Positions 7,858-14,070 of a stretch of DNA of 17,671 bases are shown one piece after another. The stretch is from JAWWBN01 sp033720955. GTDB lineage: Bacteria; Acidobacteriota; Thermoanaerobaculia; Multivoradales; JAHEKO01. The translations under genes were made by a program, and so were the position numbers. Each line of letters opens with the position of its first letter. Within the stretch, counting starts at the first letter, position 1. A model generated the notes under the pieces. It did no database searches and was not told the DNA's origin. It was given only the letters and a program-made list of their open reading frames with translations. The stretch is from NCBI GenBank assembly GCA_033720955.1, contig JAWWBN010000055.1, positions 1-17,671 on the forward strand. Direction: 5' to 3'.

Positions 7858-8558
7858 CTCTTCGGGGCGCCGCGTCGCGCGGCCCGCGTGAGCCGGGTCT
7901 CGGCGCCCAGCACCAGGCCGCCCGGGTAGACCCCCGCCGGCAGCACGACCCCCGGATAGACCCAGCTCCCGGCGCCCACCACGGTGCCCGGCGAGAGCAC
8001 GCAGTTGCAGCCGGTCTGGGCGCCGTCGCCCAGGACGGCGCCCAATTTGCGGCGCCCGGTCTCGACGACCCCGGTGCCGTGGCGGATGCGGATCTCGCGG
8101 CCGTCGAAGCGGAAGTTCGAGAGCACCGTGCCGGCGCCCAGGTTGACGCCGGCGCCGAGGATGGAGTCCCCCACGTAGCTCAGGTGAGGGATGCGCGCGC
8201 CGTCCAGCAGGATCGAGCGCTTGACCTCCACGCTGGCGCCGATCACGCAGCCGTCGCCGATCCAGCAGCCGCCCCGCAGGTAGGCCCCCGGCCGCACCAC
8301 CGCGTCGGCGCCGATCCGCACCGGTCCCTCGATCACCGCCCCGGGCAGGAGACGGGCCCCCGGCCCGATGACGATGCGGTCGCCGAGGAGGTGGACGTCC
8401 GGCCCCGGCGGGGTGGCGAGGTCGTCCGAGGGCAGGGCGTCCAGGAGCGCCGCCAGCGGCTCGCCCAGCAGCTCCCACGGCCGCTCGGGATCGAAGGCCT
8501 CGGCGAGACCCTCGGGCAGCCGCTCGAACAGCGCCCCGGGTCCGGCCGCCCCGCTCAC
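7854..8558 (-). CDS. Left-handed beta-helix acyltransferase resembling the GlmU C-terminal domain
   Basis: A 234-residue hexapeptide-repeat protein. About 55 leading residues (with DPERPWELLGEPLAALL) precede a left-handed beta-helix of repeated I/V-G-x-G-x turns. The core VEVKRS...PH125LSYVGDSILGAGVNLGAGT matches the active-site segment of sugar-1-phosphate N-acetyltransferases (GlmU C-terminal domain), with the His in the place of the GlmU catalytic His. After it SNFRFDG stands where bacterial GlmU has NYDG, closer to archaeal-type bifunctional sugar-1-phosphate enzymes as I remember them. There is no nucleotidyltransferase domain, so this is the acyltransferase half alone. Most likely it acetylates a hexosamine-1-phosphate for envelope precursors, but the substrate is inferred; a more general LbH acyltransferase is possible. 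GTG 8558 overlaps the DUF4388 stop (GTGA), implying coupled translation. Confidence 0.8.
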   Translation of the reverse strand: MSGAAGPGALFERLPEGLAEAFDPERPWELLGEPLAALLDALPSDDLATPPGPDVHLLGDRIVIGPGARLLPGAVIEGPVRIGADAVVRPGAYLRGGCWIGDGCVIGASVEVKRSILLDGARIPHLSYVGDSILGAGVNLGAGTVLSNFRFDGREIRIRHGTGVVETGRRKLGAVLGDGAQTGCNCVLSPGTVVGAGSWVYPGVVLPAGVYPGGLVLGAETRLTRAARRGAPKS

Positions 8559-9703
8559 GAGCCGCTCGACCCGGGCTTGGAGAGGCCGATGTGCCCGCCC
8601 CGGACCAGCCGGCGGAAGACGAGGAGGGCGTCGAGCGGCTTCATCGGGCTGATCTTGAGGATGGTCCGGATGTCGTAGATGTCGTTGATGCGGGTGAGGA
8701 TGAATCCCTCCTGGGGGGTGATGTCGAGCTGGGTCAGGTCCTCGAGGGAGCGCTTCAGCGTCGGCACCGCGCTCCCCTCGATCCCCTCCTCGGCGAGCCG
8801 GCGGCGGATCTTGCGGTCGGCGCGCTCGATCTCCTGGCGGATGGTCTTGCTCTCGGGCTCCAGGCTCTGGGCGGCGCGCAGATGCCGCAGCGCCAGCTCG
8901 AACTCGCCGGAGGCGAGGTAGCCCGCCGCGGCCTCCAGCAGGCTGGCGCCGTCGAGCCCGTTGCGCACCCGGCCGACGTCGTCGGCAGGGCGCTCGCGCA
9001 CGACCCGCGGCCGGACGATCTTGATCGCGCCCTCCAGGATGGGCTCGTAGAGCGCCCGGCAGACCTGGTACTCGCTGGTGTGGCAGTGCAGGGCGATCTC
9101 CTCGATGGTGCGGTCGTCGTCCACCAGCGAGAGGATGATCTGGTGGAGCGGCTGGTCCTCGGGCGCCCGGACCTCGGCGACCGCAACGGGCACCGCGTGA
9201 GCCGAGGGGATCCGCTCCCGGATCCGCTTCCAGTCGTCCACCCGCTGCGCCCCCTCCAGCACCACCGCCGTCACGTTGAGCTTCAGCGGCACCATCTTGT
9301 AGGGCAGCATGTCGTCGTCGAGGAAGCGGAACTCCCCCTCCGGCCAGGTGAAGAGGTCGTAGATCGTCTCCTCGGCCTTGAGCCGCAGCATCCGGTCGAG
9401 CGCCGCCTCGGAGATCGCGCCGATGGTGAGCAGGATCTTGCCCAGCATCATCTGGTTGGACTCCTGCATCTCCATCGCCTTGACCAGGATCGTCTCGTCG
9501 ATGTGGCCGTAGCTGACCAGGAAGTGCCCCAGGTACTCGTTGGGGTCGCTCGACGCGGTGGCGATGATGGCGCCGTCGGCGAAGACGATCCGTTTCTCCA
9601 CCCGCCCGTTGTGGATCACCAGAGTCCCCGGCTTGCCGCTCTGCGCGAGCCACTGGAAGAGCTCGGCGAGCTCCATCGTCTTCAGGTTGCCGTTGATGCT
9701 CAT
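8555..9703 (-). CDS. DUF4388 (PatA-like N-terminal) protein with winged-helix-like and TPR-like segments
   Basis: A 382-residue cytoplasmic protein. Residues 1 to about 110 are a DUF4388/PatA-like domain (MSINGNLKTMELAELFQWLA, then GTLVIHNGRVEKRIVFADGA), a module frequent in signalling proteins of delta-proteobacteria, cyanobacteria and Acidobacteria. About 186-232 (LHQIILSLVDDDRTIEEIA, YQVCRALYEPILEG) looks like a winged helix. About 255-285 looks like a TPR hairpin (AAGYLASGEFELALRHLRAA). About 333-375 (GFILTRINDIYDIRTILK, LDALLVFRRLVRGGHI) repeats the winged-helix pattern. There is no response-regulator or kinase domain. Role unknown; such proteins are thought to act in regulation. ATG 9703 has no clear ribosome site; a TATACT box lies 22 bases before it. 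It is followed by the beta-helix acyltransferase with a GTGA overlap and sits 60 bases downstream of glpX. Confidence 0.85.
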   Translation of the reverse strand: MSINGNLKTMELAELFQWLAQSGKPGTLVIHNGRVEKRIVFADGAIIATASSDPNEYLGHFLVSYGHIDETILVKAMEMQESNQMMLGKILLTIGAISEAALDRMLRLKAEETIYDLFTWPEGEFRFLDDDMLPYKMVPLKLNVTAVVLEGAQRVDDWKRIRERIPSAHAVPVAVAEVRAPEDQPLHQIILSLVDDDRTIEEIALHCHTSEYQVCRALYEPILEGAIKIVRPRVVRERPADDVGRVRNGLDGASLLEAAAGYLASGEFELALRHLRAAQSLEPESKTIRQEIERADRKIRRRLAEEGIEGSAVPTLKRSLEDLTQLDITPQEGFILTRINDIYDIRTILKISPMKPLDALLVFRRLVRGGHIGLSKPGSSGS

Positions 9704-9725
9704 GCCGGTGGGGCCAGCGACGCGA

Positions 9726-9731
9726 AGTATA
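9726..9731 (-). promoter_or_regulatory. Possible -10 box upstream of the DUF4388 gene
   Basis: TATACT on the minus strand (5/6 consensus) in the 60-base gap after glpX is the only AT-rich hexamer there. It would start a transcript near 9719 with a 16-base leader lacking a Shine-Dalgarno sequence. No -35 match lies 16-18 bases upstream (GC-only sequence), so this is tentative. If real, the DUF4388-acyltransferase pair can be transcribed apart from gcdH-glpX. Confidence 0.3.
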
Positions 9732-9763
9732 GCCGCGCGGGGGGCCGTCGGCCGCCCGGCCGG

Positions 9764-10750
9764 CTACTGGAAGAGGACGGGAATTCCGACGTCTTCGCGG
9801 TGGATCGTGTCCACGAAACGGATGCGGCGCCGGGCCAGCGACATGGTCAGGGTCGAGGTGCGGTGACCGCCGCCGAAGAAGCGTACGCCGCGCAGCAGGC
9901 CGCCCCCGGTGACCCCCGTGGCGCAGAAGACGAGCTCGTCGCCGCAGGCCAGGTCGTCCGCCTTGTAGACGCGGTCCACGTCGTCGATGCCGAGGTCCGC
10001 GACGCGCTGCCGCTGGTGGTCGTTGGAGGGCGCCAGCCGGGCGTGGATCTCGCCCCCGAGACAGCGCATGGCGGCGGCGGTGATGACGCCCTCCGGGGCG
10101 CCACCGATGCCCATCACGGCGTGGATGCCGGTGCCCCGCACGGCGGCGGCGATGCCCGCCGAGAGGTCGCCGTCGCCGATCAGCCGGATCCTGGCCCCGG
10201 CCTCGCGGATGTCGCCGATGAGCTGCTCGTGACGCGGCCGGTCGAGCACCACGATGGTCAGGTCGCCCACCTCGCGGCCGTAGGAGGCGGCGATGTTGCG
10301 CAGATTCTCCGCCACTGGCGCGTCCAGGTGCAGGGCGGCCCCGCGGGCGTTGGGCCCGACCACGATCTTGTCCATGTAGACGTCGGGCGCGTGCAGCAGG
10401 CCCCCGCGCTCGGCCGCCGCGAGCACGGCGATGGCGCCGGGAGCGCCGGTGGCGCACAGGTTGGTGCCCTCCAGCGGGTCCACGGCGATGTCCACCTGGA
10501 GGACTCCCTCACGCCCCCGGCCGCCGCCGACCTCTTCGCCCACGTAGAGCATGGGGGCCTCGTCCCGCTCCCCCTCGCCGATCACGATGCGCCCGTCGAT
10601 CTCGAGCTGGTCCAGCTCGGCGCGCATGGCCTCCACCGCCACCCGGTCCGAGCGGTTGCGCTCGCCGTAGCCCATGGTGTGGGCGGCGGCGATCGCGGCC
10701 GCCTCGGTGACCCGGATGAAGCCCTGCTCGATCTCGGTGCCCAGGCTCAC
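9764..10750 (-). CDS. glpX: Class II fructose-1,6-bisphosphatase (GlpX)
   Basis: GlpX hydrolyses fructose-1,6-bisphosphate to fructose-6-phosphate, the committing step of gluconeogenesis, in the cytoplasm and with divalent metal. At 328 residues it has the normal family length. Family motifs are intact: N32-R-S-D35 near the start, the metal-binding loop IGEGERDEAPMLYVGEEVG (57-75), AVDPLEGTN (89-97), then GIGGAPEGVITAAA and FCATGVTGG. D35, E59, D91 and E94 fit the metal ligands described for GlpX, though I matched these by eye. GTG 10750 overlaps the stop of the acyl-CoA dehydrogenase gene (GTGA), so the two are very likely co-translated. Some GlpX proteins also act on sedoheptulose-1,7-bisphosphate; the sequence does not decide this. 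Confidence 0.95.
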   Translation of the reverse strand: MSLGTEIEQGFIRVTEAAAIAAAHTMGYGERNRSDRVAVEAMRAELDQLEIDGRIVIGEGERDEAPMLYVGEEVGGGRGREGVLQVDIAVDPLEGTNLCATGAPGAIAVLAAAERGGLLHAPDVYMDKIVVGPNARGAALHLDAPVAENLRNIAASYGREVGDLTIVVLDRPRHEQLIGDIREAGARIRLIGDGDLSAGIAAAVRGTGIHAVMGIGGAPEGVITAAAMRCLGGEIHARLAPSNDHQRQRVADLGIDDVDRVYKADDLACGDELVFCATGVTGGGLLRGVRFFGGGHRTSTLTMSLARRRIRFVDTIHREDVGIPVLFQ

Positions 10751-11967
10751 GACGTCACCCCGGCCGGTGCGGGCCTCTTGGGCGCCGGCGCCGCCGGGGG
10801 CTCGAAGGCCGGGATCCCCGTGATCCGCTCGCCCACCACCAGGGTGTGGATGTCGTGGGTGCCCTCGTAGGTGAAGACCGACTCGATGTTGAGCATGTGG
10901 CGGATGACGGGGTAGTCGTCCACGATGCCGTTGGCGCCCAGGATGTCCCGCGCCAGCCGGGCGCACTCGCGCGCCACCCAGACGTTGTTCCGCTTGGCCA
11001 TCGACACCTGGTAGTGCTTGAGCCGGCCCTGCTCTTTGAGCCGTCCGAGCTGCAGCGCCAGGAGCTGGCCCTTGGTGATCTCGGTGATCATCCAGACCAG
11101 CTTCTCCTGCACGAGCTGGTGCGCGGCGATCGGCCGGCCGCCGAACTGGATCCGCTGCTTGGCGTACTCGAGCGCCGTGACGTAGCAGTCCATGGCGGCG
11201 CCCAGGCCGCCCCAGGCGATCCCGTAGCGCGCCTGGTTCAGACACATCAGGGCGTTCTTCAGGCCCTCGGTCTTGGGCAGCAGGTTCTCGGCCGGGATGC
11301 GGCACTCCTGGAAGCCCAGCTCCGAGGTGACCGAGGCGCGCAGCGAGAACTTGCCGTGCTGGTCGGAGGAGGTGAAGCCGGGCGTCCCCTTCTCGACCAG
11401 GAAGCCGCGCACCCCGTCGTCGGTCTTGGCCCAGACCACGGCGACGTCGGCCAGGGTGCCGTTGGTGATCCACTGCTTGGAGCCGTCGAGCACCCAGCCG
11501 TCGCCGTCACGACGCGCCGTCGTGCGCATGCCGCCCGGGTTGGAGCCGAAGTCGGGCTCGGTGAGGCCGAAGCAGCCGATCGCCTCGCCGGAGGCCAGCT
11601 TGGGGATCCAGCGGTCGCGCTGCGCGTCGGAGCCGAAGGTGTAGATCGGATACATGACCAGGGCGCTCTGCACCGACACGAAGCTGCGCAGACCGGAGTC
11701 GCCGCGCTCCAGCTCCTGCATGATGAGCCCGTAGGCCACCGGGCCCAGACCCGGCAGGCCGTACTCCTCGAAGTTGGCGCCGAAGAGGCCGAGCGCGGCC
11801 ATCTCGGGCACGAGCTCGATGGGGCAGCGCCCCTCGCGGTGGCACTCCTCGATGATCGGCCTGACCTTCTGGTCCACGAAGGCCCGCACGCTGTCGCGCG
11901 TGAGACGCTCCTCCTCGGTCAGGAGAGCGTCGAATTCCACGAAGTCCACTCCCGGAAACCGGTCCAC
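10747..11967 (-). CDS. gcdH: Acyl-CoA dehydrogenase of the glutaryl-CoA dehydrogenase (GcdH) type
   Basis: A 406-residue FAD enzyme. It tracks the glutaryl-CoA dehydrogenase subfamily closely along its length: ELERGDSGLR94S, GCFGLTEPDFGSNPGGM, WITNGTLAD, GKFSLRAS, NQARYGIAWGGLGA, LKRNN-type AKRNNVW, and TYE368GTHDIHTLVVGERITG. R94 and E368 match the substrate-binding Arg and catalytic Glu of human GCDH in position and context. The likely reaction is oxidative decarboxylation of glutaryl-CoA to crotonyl-CoA (lysine, tryptophan or benzoate breakdown), passing electrons to ETF; neither ETF nor other pathway genes are in the window. A Pro/Ala-rich tail of about 20 residues after ITGIPAFEPP is longer than usual and ends in the glpX overlap. 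GTG 11967 is supported by AGGAGG 5 bases upstream. A related short-chain acyl-CoA dehydrogenase is the main alternative. Confidence 0.9.
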   Translation of the reverse strand: MDRFPGVDFVEFDALLTEEERLTRDSVRAFVDQKVRPIIEECHREGRCPIELVPEMAALGLFGANFEEYGLPGLGPVAYGLIMQELERGDSGLRSFVSVQSALVMYPIYTFGSDAQRDRWIPKLASGEAIGCFGLTEPDFGSNPGGMRTTARRDGDGWVLDGSKQWITNGTLADVAVVWAKTDDGVRGFLVEKGTPGFTSSDQHGKFSLRASVTSELGFQECRIPAENLLPKTEGLKNALMCLNQARYGIAWGGLGAAMDCYVTALEYAKQRIQFGGRPIAAHQLVQEKLVWMITEITKGQLLALQLGRLKEQGRLKHYQVSMAKRNNVWVARECARLARDILGANGIVDDYPVIRHMLNIESVFTYEGTHDIHTLVVGERITGIPAFEPPAAPAPKRPAPAGVTS

Positions 11968-11972
11968 AGCAA

Positions 11973-11978
11973 CCTCCT
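11973..11978 (-). promoter_or_regulatory. Strong ribosome binding site of the gcdH-like gene
   Basis: A full AGGAGG core on the minus strand (within GAGGAGGTT) with 5 bases to GTG 11967. It is the clearest Shine-Dalgarno sequence I see in the window, and it fixes a GTG start. No convincing promoter was found for this gene in the 107-base divergent gap; TACCAT near 12036 is a weak -10 candidate only. Confidence 0.7.
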
Positions 11979-12060
11979 CGGGGATTCTGCAGGGAGGGGA
12001 GGGGCCGGCAGCCCTCTCCCGGGGAAGCCGATGGTACCACGGGCCCGGCGACGGGTGTCG

Positions 12061-12066
12061 TATGAT
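12061..12066 (+). promoter_or_regulatory. Possible -10 box for a leaderless transcript at 12075
   Basis: TATGAT (5/6 consensus) ends 8 bases before GTG 12075, so transcription would start within about two bases of the start codon. There is no Shine-Dalgarno sequence between them and no -35 match, as is usual for leaderless genes described in several GC-rich bacteria. Whether this organism uses leaderless mRNAs is not known to me. Confidence 0.4.
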
Positions 12067-12074
12067 CCGCCGCG

Positions 12075-12344
12075 GTGAGCGGCTTTCTCGGCGGCAGCGC
12101 CTGGGCGATGGCCCGGGACATCTCGGAGGGCCATATCCTGGTCACCGACCGCCTGATGCGACGCTTCGGCACCGCGGACCAGGACCGGCTCATGTTCGAG
12201 ATCGACAAGAAGCTGCGTGAGCTGCGGTCGGAGCAGCCCGGGCTGGACGACCAGAAGGCGCTGCTGCTGCGCAATCGCCGCATCCAGCGGCTCACCCAGG
12301 CGCGCGGCATCCTGCGCGGCGTGCGTCTCCGGCGCCGGGGGTAG
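12075..12344 (+). CDS. Small basic protein of unknown function
   Basis: I do not recognise this 89-residue protein. It starts MSGFLGGSAWAMARDISEGH, lacks a signal peptide, membrane helix or Cys, and continues as charged, probably helical sequence (FEIDKKLRELRSEQPGLDDQ) ending in an Arg-rich tail (RGILRGVRLRRRG). The net charge is positive, so contact with nucleic acid or a membrane surface is conceivable but unproven. Support for coding: a -10-like TATGAT just upstream, good use of the gap between divergent genes, and a stop that overlaps the GGAG ribosome site of the CPBP protease gene 8 bases later. ATG 12108 (MARDISEG) is an alternative start, also without a ribosome site. It is the first gene of the probable operon with the CPBP, anti-sigma and STAS genes. 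Confidence 0.65.
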   Translation: MSGFLGGSAWAMARDISEGHILVTDRLMRRFGTADQDRLMFEIDKKLRELRSEQPGLDDQKALLLRNRRIQRLTQARGILRGVRLRRRG

Positions 12345-12352
12345 GAGAGCCG

Positions 12353-13234
12353 GTGGAGGAGCTGCTGCGGGCCGCCGGCCCGGTGGTCCTGGCCGCCCTC
12401 GCGTCCCTGGGTCTGGATCGCTCGATGGAGCGCCGGGGCCTGCTGCCTCCCGGCTTCCGCGGCGTCGCCCGGATCGCCCGGCTGCGGCGGGCCCTGGCCG
12501 CGGCGGTGATGGCGCTGACGCTCTGGCTGGGGGCCTTCGCGGTGCTGGGCCTGGTGGGCCGGCAGCCCGAGTTCGACCCCTCCCAGGTGGCCCGCTCGCA
12601 GCTCTTCCTCCTCCACGCGCTCTTCGCGCTGGCCCTGGCGCTCTGGCTGGCGCTTGGCTTTGGCGGCGATCTCCGCCAGTGGGCGGCGCAGCTCGGTCTC
12701 CGGGCGAGGGCGCCGCTCAAGGAGCTGGCCCTGGGCACGGCCGCCGGTCTGGCCGCCTGGGCGGTGGTGCTGGGGATCCTCATCGCCCTGGGCTCGCTGG
12801 TCTGGGCGCTGGGCGGCGCCGACTCGCTTCCCCGCGAGCCGCCCCCCGTCGTCCCCTGGATGGCGGCCCTGCCGTTGTGGCTGCGGCTGGCCCTCAGCCT
12901 GTCGGCCGGGGTGGCGGAGGAGACCTTCTTCCGGGGCTTTCTCCAGCCGAGGGTGGGGATCGCCCTCTCCAGCGTGCTCTTCGTGCTCGCTCACCTGAGC
13001 TACGAGCAGCCCCTGATGCTGGTGGGCATCGCCCTGCTCTCGGTGATCTTCGCCCTGCTGGTGGCCTGGCGTCAGAGCGTCTGGGCGGCGGTGGCCGCGC
13101 ACACCGTCTTCGACGCCCTCCAGCTCGGCGTGATGATCCCCTGGGCGATGCGGCTGCTGGAGGGAGAGGGGGGCGCGGGGCTGCCGCCGGTGGCGGCCAT
13201 CCGCTGCGTGGGGGAGGCCCTCGGCTTCTGCTAG
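12353..13234 (+). CDS. CPBP-family intramembrane protease (CAAX protease/Abi)
   Basis: A 293-residue polytopic membrane protein with about seven or eight hydrophobic segments, among them ALAAAVMALTLWLGAFAVLG, LFLLHALFALALALWLALG and GTAAGLAAWAVVLGILIALG. The catalytic motifs of the CPBP glutamic-type intramembrane protease family (Rce1 relatives) are present: E189-E190-T-F-F-R194 in AGVAEETFFRGFL, H214 in FVLAH214LSY, and H250-T-V-F-D254 near the end, each set inside a membrane segment. Bacterial members take part in peptide or bacteriocin maturation and immunity, or in cleavage of membrane regulators; here the substrate is unknown. GTG 12353 has GGAGAG a few bases before it, overlapping the stop of the small upstream gene. 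The next gene, an anti-sigma kinase, follows after 21 bases. The protein ends in a soluble tail with a C-terminal Cys (GEALGFC). Confidence 0.9.
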   Translation: MEELLRAAGPVVLAALASLGLDRSMERRGLLPPGFRGVARIARLRRALAAAVMALTLWLGAFAVLGLVGRQPEFDPSQVARSQLFLLHALFALALALWLALGFGGDLRQWAAQLGLRARAPLKELALGTAAGLAAWAVVLGILIALGSLVWALGGADSLPREPPPVVPWMAALPLWLRLALSLSAGVAEETFFRGFLQPRVGIALSSVLFVLAHLSYEQPLMLVGIALLSVIFALLVAWRQSVWAAVAAHTVFDALQLGVMIPWAMRLLEGEGGAGLPPVAAIRCVGEALGFC

Positions 13235-13255
13235 ACTCCGCGCCGGAGCCACGGG

Positions 13256-13723
13256 TTGATCTCGGCAGAGTCGAACGTCCATCTGGTGATCGGGAGCCAG
13301 ATCGAGAACATCGAGTTGGTACAGATCGTCCTCGAGGAATCGCTGCGCAAGCTGGAGGTGGGCGACGACGCGTCGCACGCGATCAGCCTGGCGGTGGGCG
13401 AGGCGGTGGCCAACGCGATCCAGCACGGCAACGAGCGCGACCCCGGAAAGCGGGTGGAGGTCGATCTGGCGCTCGACGGTGACGACCTGGTGGTCAAGGT
13501 CGCCGACGAGGGCCGCGGGTTCGATCCGACCCAGCTTCCCGACCCGTGCGCCCCGGACAACCTGCTGCAACCGAACGGTCGCGGCATTCTCTTCATGAAC
13601 AGCTACATGGACTCAATCGACTACAGCTTCGACGCCCAGGGGGGTACGATGGTGACGCTGCGCAAGCGGCTCGGCGCGCCCCGCCCCGAGGCGCCGGCAG
13701 CGGACCACAAGGAGATGGGATGA
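13256..13723 (+). CDS. RsbW/SpoIIAB-like anti-sigma factor, GHKL serine kinase
   Basis: A 155-residue stand-alone GHKL (HATPase_c) protein of the RsbW/SpoIIAB class. These bind a partner (often a sigma factor) and phosphorylate a STAS antagonist on serine. The ATP-binding boxes are complete: N box E49-AVAN53-A with H57-G-N, G1 box D84-E-G-R-G88-F, and G2 box G108-R-G-ILFM. There is no DHp or sensor domain, so it is not a sensor histidine kinase. The start TTG 13256 is rare but has GGAG 7 bases upstream and gives a normal family N terminus. The stop overlaps the STAS gene start as ATGA, the classical rsbV/rsbW-type arrangement in reverse order. No sigma factor or PP2C phosphatase gene lies in the window. 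Likely a partner-switch regulator with an unlinked target. Confidence 0.9.
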   Translation: MISAESNVHLVIGSQIENIELVQIVLEESLRKLEVGDDASHAISLAVGEAVANAIQHGNERDPGKRVEVDLALDGDDLVVKVADEGRGFDPTQLPDPCAPDNLLQPNGRGILFMNSYMDSIDYSFDAQGGTMVTLRKRLGAPRPEAPAADHKEMG

Positions 13724-14055
13724 AGATCGAAACACGCGACGTCGGCGAGGTGAGAATCCTCGAGCCTTCGGGCAAGATCACCATCGGGGTGGGCGACGTC
13801 GCCCTGCGGGAAGCCGTGCACGACGCGGTGCAGTCGGGCTCCAAGAAGATCCTGGTGGATCTGTCGGACACCACCACCATGGACTCCTCGGCGATCGGCG
13901 AGCTGGTCTCGGCCTACACCACCGTGACCAACCGCGGCGGCCAGCTCAAGTTGCTCAACCTGCCGCCGAAGGTCGCCGACATTCTGCAGATCACCCAGCT
14001 CATCACCGTCTTCGAGGTCTACGACAACGAGCAGGAGGCCATCGCCTCCTTCTAG
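13720..14055 (+). CDS. STAS-domain anti-anti-sigma factor (RsbV/SpoIIAA-like)
   Basis: A 111-residue single STAS domain. In this family the unphosphorylated protein binds the anti-sigma kinase and frees its partner; phosphorylation by the kinase stops this. The segment TTTMD55-S56-S57-AIGELVSAY matches the phosphorylation loop of SpoIIAA, so S57 is the predicted phospho-site. The flanks GKITIGVGDVALREAV and LKLLNLPPKVADILQITQL are typical of anti-anti-sigma factors. ATG 13720 overlaps the kinase stop (ATGA) and has AAGGAG 5 bases upstream, so both proteins are probably made at similar levels. It is the last gene of this plus-strand operon; the convergent solute-binding gene ends 15 bases further on, with no hairpin between them. 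Confidence 0.93.
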   Translation: MKIETRDVGEVRILEPSGKITIGVGDVALREAVHDAVQSGSKKILVDLSDTTTMDSSAIGELVSAYTTVTNRGGQLKLLNLPPKVADILQITQLITVFEVYDNEQEAIASF

Positions 14056-14070
14056 AGGGTGGGTGGGCGG

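Noticed and set aside
13256..13723. Reading the GHKL protein as a sensor histidine kinase fragment
   Set aside because: It is complete at 155 residues, lacks DHp and sensor regions, and overlaps a STAS gene, which fits RsbW/SpoIIAB.
14056..14070. Terminator between the convergent STAS and solute-binding genes
   Set aside because: Only 15 bases of G/T-rich sequence (AGGGTGGGTGGGCGG) with no inverted repeat.
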